Source: Cryphonectria parasitica EP155 (taxonomy: Eukaryota > Ascomycota > Sordariomycetes > Diaporthales > Cryphonectriaceae). Taken from it: a stretch of 64,000 bases of DNA. The notes beneath the pieces were generated by a model. It was not told the origin of the DNA and made no database searches. It saw only the letters and a program-made list of their open reading frames with translations. Where the stretch lies: positions 186,001 to 250,000 of the forward strand of contig NW_024468910.1 of the NCBI RefSeq assembly GCF_011745365.1, read 5' to 3'. Made by a program: the position numbers and the translations under genes. Below are positions 55,640-64,000 of the stretch, piece by piece. Position 1 is the first letter of the stretch; each line of letters begins with the position of its first letter.

Positions 55640-55870
55640 TATTCTTATCTGATCACGGGTGGTTTCGATTGTCCTTGTCGATCGGGTAGATTCGATTATC
55701 CCTGTCCAAGACCAGGTGGTTTCGAGTATCCTTGTCAATCGGGTAGTTTCCAACATCCTTGTCGGATATCGGGTAGTTTGATTATCCCTGTCAGTGACTG
55801 GGTAGTTTCTATCATCCTTGTCAACCGGGCTGTACCGAGCATCCTTGTCGGATCAGATAGCGGAACCGCT
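55640..55870. repeat. Degenerate continuation of the 30-bp minisatellite
   Basis: Units such as GATCACGGGTGGTTTCGA and ATCCTTGTC recur with variable spacing (about 27-33 bp) on the far side of the two transposons, so the array at 50943-51400 appears to have been split by them. Confidence 0.75.
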
Positions 55871-56227
55871 AAATCGATAGTCTCCGTCTCGTAAAAAGAT
55901 AGTCCCTCTAACCGTATTTGTACAAGATTTGCCGCTGGCTACGCGGCACCAAATTTCTTTGCTTACAATACCATCAAAAAGATTTCTCGACAAGTACTCG
56001 GCGTCCGCTCAGCGTCAATCCAAGTGAAAAAGCATACAACCTCAAAAAGGCTGAAATGCCAGAGGGCTGCCAGGGCCGCCAGGGCCGAGAAACGCTCAAA
56101 TCCGAGGTCTTTTCCATTTGAACGTTTGAATCGATTGAATGGATTAGTCAGCCAGGTACGGCTTACGGTTGCCAGCTATTCAGCACGCTCGCTAGTAGTC
56201 TGGTCTTACTTTTGCGTACGTGAGGCT

Positions 56228-56539
56228 ACCAAGAGAACCTGGGCCCTGCTGCCCCGTCTAACCCCTGCCGACTCGGGTTTCATCACCTGGTCGCTAGCCG
56301 TCGAGGAGTGCTGCAATGCTCTTCGTAATATTGTCATGAACTATGAGAACATTCCGGAGATTCGCGAGCTGACCGAGGAGGAGTTGGAGCTCGGTCAGCT
56401 CGCGAATCTCCGGAATGTTCTCATAGTTCATGACAATATTACGAAGAGCATTGCAGCACTCCTCGACGGCTAGCGACCAGGTGATGAAACCCGAGTCGGC
56501 AGGGGTTAGACGGGGCAGCAGGGCCCAGGTTCTCTTGGT
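56228..56539. repeat. Palindrome: 150-bp arms, 12-bp loop
   Basis: 56228-56377 is the reverse complement of 56390-56539; the arms begin ACCAAGAGAACCTGGG and end AGCTGACCGAG at the 12-base centre. I found no mismatch in the parts I checked. Each arm codes for the same peptide when read towards the centre (ADSGFITWSLAVEECCNALR), so one arm is a fold-back copy of a coding segment. Confidence 0.93.
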
Positions 56540-57224
56540 GATCGACCACTACCGCCAGAGGTCAGCCATAGTGTCGCTGGAGCAACCTCAGAGACGCGTC
56601 AGAGACCCACCTTCTTGAAGCCAGGACTGGCCTTGATGAAGTCAAACCTCATCGAAGTACGACGGTCAGCAAACTCCATGTACGCCTGGTGGGCTGCCAT
56701 GGAAGGCTTCTTGTTGCTAGTTATAGTCCACTCGGACAGGTGAGCCGAGCGAGCTGCTAGGAAGGCGCAGACGAGTCGGTGCTGCGCTTTGGCGATCAAG
56801 AGACGATCCTCGTCATCGAATAGGTTAGCACGGTTATCCTCGTCCTCATCCTCGTCCTCGTTCTCCACGGGCCGCTTCTGCTAAAAGGTGGCGCCATGGC
56901 GGAGGAGAACCTGGAGGTGCCACAGGTTTCCCTGCAACACGATTGGATGCTAGATCACGTGTCAGACGCGAGTTGCAGGCAATACACACACGAGACGCGA
57001 CCTACCTGTTGGCACACCTTGTTACCGGCCGAGCACACGTCGCAGGAGGACGACGAGGCTGTGGAGTGCTGGCAAACCAGCGTAATAGGCTCCTCAGAGG
57101 AGGGCACGCAGTCGTACTCCGTGATTGTGGCGCACTTCATACAGACGAGGTGCTGCACAACCATAGGAGAGTCGCGCTTGGTAGCCTCCAGATGAGCGCC
57201 TTTTGTCTTACGGGTAGGAGGCAT
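56390..57224 (-). pseudogene. Cysteine-rich gene beside an LTR, probably broken
   Basis: Starts at ATG 57222-57224 (MPPTRKTKGAHLEATKRDSP). A cluster CMKC-x7-C-x11-C-x9-C-x2-C-x5-C follows (ending CDVCSAGNKVCQQ). A donor GTAGGTCG after CQQ near 57005 and acceptors near 56940 or 56875 suggest an intron, after which KRPVENEDEDEDEDNRANLF and AKAQHRLVCAFLAARSAHLS continue to about 56600. The next part lies in the palindrome arm. It resembles the retroelement hexacysteine proteins and sits upstream of a purine tract and LTR in the antisense direction. The exact model is uncertain. Confidence 0.5.
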
Positions 57225-57239
57225 CGTATCGGCGGCGAG

Positions 57240-57640
57240 TTGCGTGGTGATACAACAACAATTGATGGAGAGAGAGATGGACAGAAGGCAGGGACCGTGA
57301 AGGGTGTGCCTGATGATCAGACCGATGGTATTTGACGAGTTGTTGACGAGCAGTGAGGGACACGCGACTGAAAAGCTGTTGTGGTTGGAGGAAGGAAGAA
57401 GAGGTCTCAAGGCGGATTGGCGATGGAGAGTTGCAACAAAGTAATGGGCGAGATCACAGCGACCCACTAGCGTGATGGCGCTAGTACGTTTCAAGGATGA
57501 GGCAGAACTCTATGACCGCCTACCCCAAGAGGACTAGGGCCGTGCACGGACCTGACCCCACACTCAAGTGAGCTCTTGGCTCAATTGGGGCTTGCACTAG
57601 TACTTTTCCAGCTGGGGACAGCTGGTTCTCAGAGGGGGGA
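57240..57640. other. Leader region between the cysteine-rich gene and the LTR
   Basis: No independent gene seen. A purine tract AGAGGGGGGA (57631-57640) precedes the LTR at 57645 and may be the plus-strand primer of a plus-oriented element. Confidence 0.4.
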
Positions 57641-57644
57641 TAAT

Positions 57645-57862
57645 TGTCAGGAGTGGCGCTCCCGCCAAGGCGCCTTCGGAGCGCTAGCAGATCACGTGCC
57701 ACTCTCTCTTACATAGCCAGCGTGTCGCCTTCTCAATTCTGTTCCTGCACTCAGCAAGAATTAGTCTTGATACAATCAAAGACCTACCAGCCACCTCTTC
57801 AAGCCTGTCTCCTGCTTATGTTATTGTGATTTCGCCTAGCTTCCGTACCAGGTGTTCTGACA
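57645..57862 (+). repeat. Putative gypsy LTR (218 bp)
   Basis: Starts TGTCAGGAGTGGCG and ends GTTCTGACA, with short inverted ends TGTCAG/CTGACA and a polypurine tract just upstream. No duplication in the flanks. Only one copy in the window, so the call rests on the ends. Confidence 0.55.
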
Positions 57863-57932
57863 ATTCTAATTCTTCAGAAGCATTCAAAGGCACTGGAAAG
57901 ATGGTTGCTGTAATGTTGAGGGACCATTTCTA

Positions 57933-58400
57933 TCAATACAGTGCCCAGCTATGAGAACCATCGCGAGGCTGTGAGCCTGGAGGAGTGCCAGGCGGAGGCT
58001 GCCATGCTGGCTGCCACTGATATTGCTGGCGTGCCACCGGGGCCACCGGGGCCCACGATGCTCGCGATGCCGGTGCCACCGGCGGTGCCATCGGAGGGTT
58101 CATCAAAGGTGCTAGCGATGCCCTCATCGTCTGAAGCCTTGGTGCTGCTTGTTCCAGCCGATCTATCTGTGCTGCCATCAATGCAATCTGTTGCTCCTGC
58201 CGTTCTAGGAAAGCTAACAGTGCTGGGTCTGTTGGCAATGCTTGTGTGGCCTTGCTGCCAGCCTTGCCACGTCTCTTCATCACCCGCCCCCTCTGTGTGT
58301 TATTGGCTTGCTACGATGCTTGTGACTGTGCCAGGAACTCTGCGCCTTCTTCATCGTGGGAAGGCTCGCGTCAAGAAAGGTGGGTGATGGTGTATTTGTG
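57933..58400 (-). pseudogene. gag-like fragment
   Basis: The frame (RGRVMKRRGKAGSKATQALP, then ALLAFLERQEQQIALMAAQI and DRLEQ) resembles the N-terminal part of fungal gypsy gag proteins: a basic start, a coiled coil and a proline-rich segment. It ends after 117 codons without a capsid domain. Upstream frame extends to about 58400. Could also be an unrelated coiled-coil ORF. Confidence 0.4.
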
Positions 58401-58516
58401 AGGTACAGCACGAGGGCCATGTTGAATTGGCTGGGCTAGGGTTATGTCGCCAGCTAGGAAGGGTCTTTGGGTGGGGTTCTCGTCGAGCAAGCCCTGCATC
58501 AGAAAGAGGCTATATC

Positions 58517-58644
58517 TGTTAGAACGACGTATTCCTCACGAAAAAGAGAGCCACTTATCATATCCTCAACTAGATGCCAGTATACATTCACTATCTCGAG
58601 AGTCAACACGCTATTTGTACTGTGGGACCCCTACCCGCCGGACA
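58517..58644 (-). repeat. Possible short LTR
   Basis: In minus orientation it starts TGTCCGGCGGGTAGGGGTCC and ends GTTCTAACA, TG...CA, 128 bp, placed upstream of the gag-like fragment. No second copy or target duplication; weak. Confidence 0.3.
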
Positions 58645-58754
58645 CCTAAATAGAAAACGTTTCATATAAATGCTACGAATTCGCACCACCACAATTAATT
58701 CAATTAAAGCTATAAAATAACAAGCCATATATCTTTAGAACGCCCTGAATCTGC

Positions 58755-60180
58755 TCAATCTAAATATCTAGCTGGCATACGGCTAGCCCTATCAGAAGAT
58801 GTACGAACTGGTACTGAATCCTCATCTGCAATTTCACCGGACTCCTCATCACTATCCTCTTCAATATCTTCGTCTTCAATCTCCACAACGCTCTCAGCAG
58901 GCAAATACTCCTCTTCAAGGGATGAGGCGGCCTCTTTTCCATCCGCAACCGCCTCGGAAATAGTCATAAATCGTTTGTTAGGATTGGGGATCTTCTTGCG
59001 CTTGCGGGTCTTGAAAATGGCCTCGTTCTCGGCCTTGAGAGCGGCATTCTCTTGCTTGAGCAGAATAATCTCGACCTGGAGGTCTTCAAGGCGATTAGCG
59101 ATCCTCCTTAACTTGCTGCATTCGTTGTAGCTTCAGTCTCAGCCTATAGCAGTAATAAAGCTGTGGGAAATGGCCTTATCCTCCTCATCCTTCTCAAGCT
59201 CATCTGCCTCTCGTTTCTGCTTATCCTCTTGGATTTTCTCGTGAGAAAGGGCTTTCTGGCGGCTGATTGGATAGTTTCTACTGTGCTTCCATCCTCCTTT
59301 TACTACTCTAGGCGTAACTGATGCTCTAGCTGTAATAAGACACCTCATGAAGTTGATCTTATTAACTGGGGCTGAGTCCGTAAGATCTTGCAACTTTTGA
59401 AGTTCTTTTCGATAGGCGGCTTTCAGAGAGGCAAAAATGCTGTTATCTAGTGGCTGGAGGCCGTGGGATGTGTGTGCTGGGAGGAAGCATAGAAAAATGT
59501 TGTTTAAGTAGCAAGAAGCTATAAACTCCGGCTGCTTTCTTTCAGTACACCACTCTAGAGAAATATTACCAAATAAGCATTGAACTTACTGATGTATGGC
59601 TTTTATGGCCATCCAGGATGAGGAGGATTGCACGAAATATGTGCGAGGCCAGGTGGGTCACTGGCCCCACTATCGCCAGCCAACCTAGCTATAGCCCCAG
59701 TTAGCCAGCTTGTTTCTTTCCTTCCTTTCTTTTCCTCCCTTTTTTCCTTCCCTAAGCGCAGTCCAATACAGTTCATTTCCCATAAAATATCTCATGATTT
59801 CAAAGAACGTTCATTTGAGGAAGAAAAACATCCTCTAGCCAGGCTACCGCAATCTCATTGCTTGTCCACCCATTCTGGCTAGTAATAATATGCCAATTCG
59901 GCACAGATTGGCTAATATCTTTAGAAAACCATTGTTCTTGAAGATCTTTGCCTTTGAATATAATGCCTGAGTTCAGGAGATAGCCAGTAGCTGTACAGCT
60001 TTCGATGAGGGTTACCCAGCTTCTGTCTTGGCTGCTTTTCAAGAATGCCTTCTTTTTTTCAGAAGAGCCGAGAACTAAGGAATTCAGGCCTAGAGATATA
60101 TCAGTTCTAAAGCTCTGATATGAAAAATCCATAGAAATTTACCATATCCAGTCATAATGCCTCCCTCGTCTACATTGATT
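58755..60180 (-). pseudogene. Second pogo-type transposase, truncated and interrupted
   Basis: Blocks read leftwards: INVDEGGIMTGYGK (first Asp, 60140-60180), KAFLKSSQDRSWVTLIESCT, YLLNSGIIFKGKDLQEQWFS, NGWTSNEIAVAWLEDVF, then an inserted or replaced stretch of about 160 bp (59640-59810), ILLILDGHKSHTS (second Asp), FLPAHTSHGLQPLDNSIFAS (third Asp), a coiled coil (ENAALKAENEAIFKTRKRKK) and an acidic C-terminus (IEDEDIEEDSDEESGEIADE). The N-terminal DNA-binding part is missing; the frame is lost just before the gypsy LTR at 60191. Confidence 0.85.
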
Positions 60181-60190
60181 GTTAGCTCTG

Positions 60191-60643
60191 TGTAATGAGC
60201 ACTGCAGCAATCCGAAGATTCCTAAGTACACGAAGGGATTTATGCTAACAAGAGCGGTGCCAAAGTGTCAAGTCCTTGAATACGGAACCGTACAAGTCCT
60301 AATAAGCGATGCAAGTGTTCACTGCCTTTGGGGCTACTCAGTGTAGAAGATTGAATACTTAGATTGACAACTGAAGAGCTATGTACTGAATCTATCTAAT
60401 AGTAATGAACGTATCCTTATATATCCAGCTCTTCATCGTGGATATGTTGGATAGCAACATATCCAAGTTATCCTGCTAGCTCTGGATAGCACATATCCGA
60501 AGCTATCCTTCCTGATTAGCTGTATTCATAACCCTAACCCTGGGTTATATAATCAATGCTTTGTCAGAACGTTGAGTCCTTGATACCTAGTCCCTGTTAT
60601 GCGTAACCTGTTCTGTAATCTGCATGTTGAATAGGTCATAACA
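60191..60643 (-). repeat. 3' LTR of the gypsy element (453 bp)
   Basis: TGTAATGAGCACTGCAG to AGGTCATAACA (plus strand). Homologous to 43038-43470 and 35452-35720. Telomere-like motif at 60527-60539. Confidence 0.9.
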
Positions 60644-60828
60644 TCATCTCCCTCCTATCAGTCGTTGTTCCCAACAATCTTTTGTAAGTATTCTGGCAAG
60701 TCTTCCGTATATATGATCTTGCCTTCCTAATTGAGATATCGAACAGAATCACCAAATCTCGTTCTCGTGCTGAGAAGACTAAACAAAAGGATTCTCTTCT
60801 TTCCTTGGTTCTTCAGAACGCTATTACC

Positions 60829-61347
60829 ATGCCTTCTTGTTCCTTCTGCGAGGGTTGTGGTATTCAATCTTGTTAAGTCTCCGTCGAGGATTCCTCTCGC
60901 TGCGCTGAATGTGTTCGCCTGGGTCGTTCTCGGTGCGACGTTCAAGGGTTGAGCGCAGCGGAAATTCGTTGGATAGGCGTTCAATACTAACGCCTGAAGA
61001 ACTAACTTGAGAGTGCTGAGGAGCGGCTGCGCGATGCTGCTGCGGAGGTAGGATGTTTGCGGAAGCAGAAGCATCTGTGGTTTGAGAGGATGATGAAAGC
61101 TATTCGTTGGGATCTTTCCAGTGTGAAGGAGTTAGAACGTGAGAAGGCTGAGGAGGAGCAGGCTTGCGTTGCTGCCGGGGTTCGTTCTGTGATTGCAGAG
61201 GAATCTGCTGTAGTTGCTGGAGATTCTTCTTTTGAGGGTTTTGACTGGAATTCCGTGGATGTGAGGAATGCAGTGGTGGATTGGTCGGGTTTTCTGGAGG
61301 AGACAGTGAGCTCTGAGCCTCTCTCCGGGCTGGAGCAGTTATCTTAA
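60829..61347 (+). pseudogene. Antisense hexacysteine gene inside the gypsy element
   Basis: On the strand opposite to pol, from ATG 60829 (the open frame extends upstream to about 60710). Cysteine cluster C-x2-C-x7-C-x9-C-x2-C-x7-C (PSCSFCEGCG ... EDSSRCAECVRLGRSRCDV), then a coiled coil (ESAEERLRDAAAEVGCLRKQ, EEDLEREKAEEE-like segment at 61129-61160) and an acidic C-terminus (DWSGFLEETVSSEPLSGLEQ). Three in-frame TAA codons (60874-60876, 60988-60990, 61003-61005) each fit CAA-to-TAA; the frame is otherwise continuous, so this was a real gene before RIP. Placement between pol and 3' LTR is the same as in the copia copies. Confidence 0.78.
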
Positions 61348-61415
61348 ATGCTAGCTTTTCTTTTCCAATATTCAGCTACTCTTTCTTGAGCATTCTTAAC
61401 ATTTTTCTGTAGTTT

Positions 61416-64000
61416 CTATGAATTTTCGCTCGCTGAGTAGTCTTTCCATTTGATGAGATATTTCCTTATATTGTCTATGCTTCTGTGCTTGAGAATCTTC
61501 TCTACTTTATACTCTGGTTCATTATTTTCCACTTCTGCTGTATTGTTTGTTGGTATTTCCTGTGCTGCTAGTTCCAGCAGTGAGATGTGGAAAACTGGGT
61601 GTATTCTCATCTTATGAGGTAATGCTAATTTGTAGTTGATTGGGGAAATCTGTTGCAAGATTTTGAATAGTTCTAACTTCTTATGGTTGAGTTTGTTACT
61701 GAGTCTGGTTGTTTTGATATGTTTTCGAAGTAGATAGGCTTTATTTTCTTTCTGTAGAATTGGTTTCTCAATCCTCTTGGAGTTTGCATATCGTACTATT
61801 CGTTTCTGAATGAATTGTAGTTCTGATCGGAGTTCTTCCTAAACTTTCTTAATCTTCTTAACTCTTTTATCTGCAGCTTCTGCATCTGCTTCTAGCAGTG
61901 CTTTGTAGTAAGCTGTTGGGTTATATTTATAGAGTATGAAGAATAGTGATTTCTTTATTGTGCTTATATCTGCGCTATTATAAGCGAACTGTGCAAGAGG
62001 TAATAGATTGATTTAATTGTTCTGTTCCTGATTAATATAGTATTGAAGATACTATTTAATAATCTGATTCATTTTTTCTATCTATTCATTTGTTTGCAGA
62101 TGAAATGCTATAAATATTCTATGATATATTCTGAGCTGTTTTATAAGCAAAGTTTAAAACTTTAAGTTAAACTTTTTATCTCTATCAGAGATTACTTCTT
62201 CTAGTATGCTGTAATTAGCAATAATTGTTCTGAGGAATATGTATGCAAGTTCCTCTACTGTACTGCTTTCCTTATAGGAAAGAAAGTAAGCATACTTGCT
62301 CAGTCTGCAAACTACTACTAGAATGCTATTATATTGCATCTTAGTTAAGAGTTCTTGTAAGAAAGGTAGCTTGATAATAAAGTCTAGACTGATGGATTGC
62401 TAAATAGTTATAAATACTAATAAGGAATGCAGTAGTCCGTAAGGCTTATATCTTTCTACCTTATTCTTCTTGCAGCTATTGCATTATCATAGAATATTCT
62501 CAATTCTTTTCCTAAGATCTGATAGATTCCAGTATCTCTTAATGCATTCATGAGTTGCTCTAACTCCCTGGTGCTTGTATGCTAGTGCACTGTATATATT
62601 CTTAATGTAGTTATCTTGTTCGTCTGAGATCATTGATTCTGAATCCTTCTCCAAGAATCCAATTCTGAAAGCAACATTCAGTTCTCTATATATATTAACA
62701 AGATTTCCTGATTCATCTTGAGCAAAGATATTCTATATATTCAAGAAATCTGCATCTTGATGATCTGATCTTCTGCTGAGAGTATCTGCTCGTTCGTTTT
62801 CCGAGCTTTTGCAATGCACAATCTTGAAGTCGAACTATAAGAAGAATTCTGCTCATCTAACTTATTATTTGTTCAAAACCTTGATTGTTATAAACATAGT
62901 TAGATTCTTGTAATCCAAGTGAACTATGATCGGATATTGTACGCTAATGAGATAGTGTTGCTACTTCTCGAAAGCTTTCACTATTATTATAAGTTCCTGA
63001 TCAGAGATTCTATAGTTGATTTCTGAGCTATTCAACTTCTTTGAGAAGTTGCTTACAATCCTTAGATGTTCTTGATCGTTTCGCTAGCTAAGTTATTCTC
63101 CTAGTGCATATTCCGATGCATTGGTCTCAATTTCAAAGGGTTTGTAGGAATCTGCTTCATACAGAACTGGTTCTGAGATAATATGCCTGATGATCTCATC
63201 AAAAGCTTCTCATGTCTTGGGGATTCATTCGAAAGATTGTTCTTTTTTGATAAGATTTGTAAGAGAATGTATGATTCAGCTATAATTCTTAATGAACTGT
63301 CTGTAGAAGTTGATGTATCTGAGAAAGGATCTAATATTCCTAATGTTCCTGAGGATTAGCTAATTCCTAATAGCTTCTATCTTATCTTTCTGTAGCTTGA
63401 TGCATCCTGGCTTGATTGTGAATCCAAGATAGTTGACTTTTTGTATATGAAAATGATTCTTTGCGGATTCTATAAGAAGTTTTGCGTTCTGAAGCATTTG
63501 CAATACTATTTCCATGTATTTCTTGTATTCTTCTAGTATTTGAGAGTAAATAAGAATGTTATTGAGATAGGCAATGATGAACTGATTCAGATGCTTGCAT
63601 AGAATATAATTAATTATTTCCTGAAATAAAGCTGAAGCATTCATTAGATTAAAAAGCATAACCAAATATTTGTAGTATCCGTAGCATATTCTGAAAGCAG
63701 TTTTCTATTCTTCTCCTTTCTTTATTCTGATCAGATTATAAGCTCCTTTCAGATTCAGAACTGTGAATCATTGTGCTTCTTGCAACCTATCTTATAGTTC
63801 CTTAATGAGTAGCAATGAGTATTAGTTCTTAATTGTAATATTATTGAGTTGCTTATAATCAATATATAGCCTAAGCTTGCTGTTTTTCTTAAATATAAAC
63901 AGGATGGGGTATTCTGCTGGTGATTGCAATGATTGTATGTATTCTTTCTTAAGGTTCTTGTTGAGATATTCTCTTAGTATTTCCAGCTGTGCCTTGTCTA
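61416..64000 (-). pseudogene. pol: gypsy pol relic (RT, RNase H, integrase, chromodomain)
   Basis: From the right: RT (VMLFNLMNASALFQEIINYI, where FGL would be usual; IAYLNNILIYSQ with catalytic YLDD altered to YLNN; VNYLGFTIKPGCIKL), RNase H region, the integrase (SILVVVCRLSKYAYFLSYKE, EEVISDRDKKF with its Asp), and at 61416-61658 a C-terminal chromodomain-like module (LPHKMRIHPVFHISLLE, then EYKVEKILKHRS and YLIKWKDYSASENS). Many stops and catalytic changes (D to N) are G-to-A type. Dead. Confidence 0.88.

Larger units (their letters stand above)
60191..64000 (-). mobile_element. Ty3/gypsy chromovirus, partial, RIP-mutated
   Basis: The 3' LTR is 60191-60643; a purine tract (minus strand GAGGGAGATGA, about 60644-60655) adjoins it. 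An opposite-strand cysteine gene comes next, then pol in the order chromodomain, integrase, RNase H, RT as one moves right, i.e. gypsy order on the minus strand. It continues past the window end. Interior is AT-rich with many stops. Confidence 0.93.

Noticed and set aside
58467..58653. Short plus ORFs at the possible 128-bp LTR
   Set aside because: No coding signature; two overlapping frames of similar length.
60527..60539. Telomere or interstitial telomere tract
   Set aside because: Only two repeat units and always inside an LTR; not a telomeric array.

Overview
The window looks like a transposon-rich accessory region of a filamentous ascomycete (Pezizomycotina). Reasons: genes have very short introns (51-106 bp), and fungus-restricted families are present (FunK1-type kinase, HET/NB-ARC, DUF7924-like and DUF3716-like proteins). 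Ty1/copia, Ty3/gypsy, Tad-like LINE, pogo and Tc1 elements are all present. Many repeats carry C-to-T/G-to-A decay typical of repeat-induced point mutation (RIP). I found no tRNA, rRNA or CRISPR array. The species cannot be named from the sequence.

Layout. 1-6950: most of a copia element on the minus strand (copy A, cut by the window start). 7.5-10.3 kb: a PD-(D/E)xK-like fungal protein (DUF7924-like) and a small unknown gene. 11.9-14.1 kb: a decayed J-domain/coiled-coil gene with two in-frame stops. 16,376-24,116: a complete, heavily RIP-mutated second copy of the copia element (copy B), with 167-bp LTRs and a perfect 5-bp target duplication. 24.6-25.1 kb: a hexacysteine (DUF3716-like) protein. 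27,640-29,495: an apparently intact pogo transposon with perfect 55-bp inverted repeats. 31.1-32.8 kb: a second PD-(D/E)xK-like protein. 33.6-35.3 kb: unknown ORFs, one overprinting a piece of LINE reverse transcriptase. 36.7-39.8 kb: a FunK1-type kinase whose N-terminal module is duplicated in tandem. 41.0-42.3 kb: a broken HET/NB-ARC gene. 43.0-45.5 kb: a gypsy LTR and a frameshifted third PD-(D/E)xK-like gene. 45.5-48.3 kb: a deleted LINE. 49.1-50.4 kb: a spliced, decayed unknown gene. 50.5-55.9 kb: a solo-like LTR and a 30-bp minisatellite interrupted by a decayed pogo and a Tc1 element. 56.2-57.5 kb: a 150-bp-arm palindrome beside a cysteine-rich gene. 57.6-60.2 kb: LTR, gag and pogo remnants. 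60,191-64,000: a gypsy chromovirus on the minus strand that runs off the window.

The most interesting theme is a spliced gene coding for a six-cysteine cluster protein on the strand opposite to gag-pol, placed between pol and the 3' LTR. It is seen in both copia copies and, with the same placement and a similar cysteine spacing, in the gypsy element. A cysteine-rich gene beside the LTR at 57.6 kb may be another case. The DUF3716-like gene at 24.6-25.1 kb carries the same spacing outside any element I can define. A second theme is that three PD-(D/E)xK-like proteins, a FunK1 kinase and an NLR-type relic lie together among repeats, as expected of a fast-evolving accessory compartment. A third is a telomere-like double repeat inside the LTRs of both LTR superfamilies.
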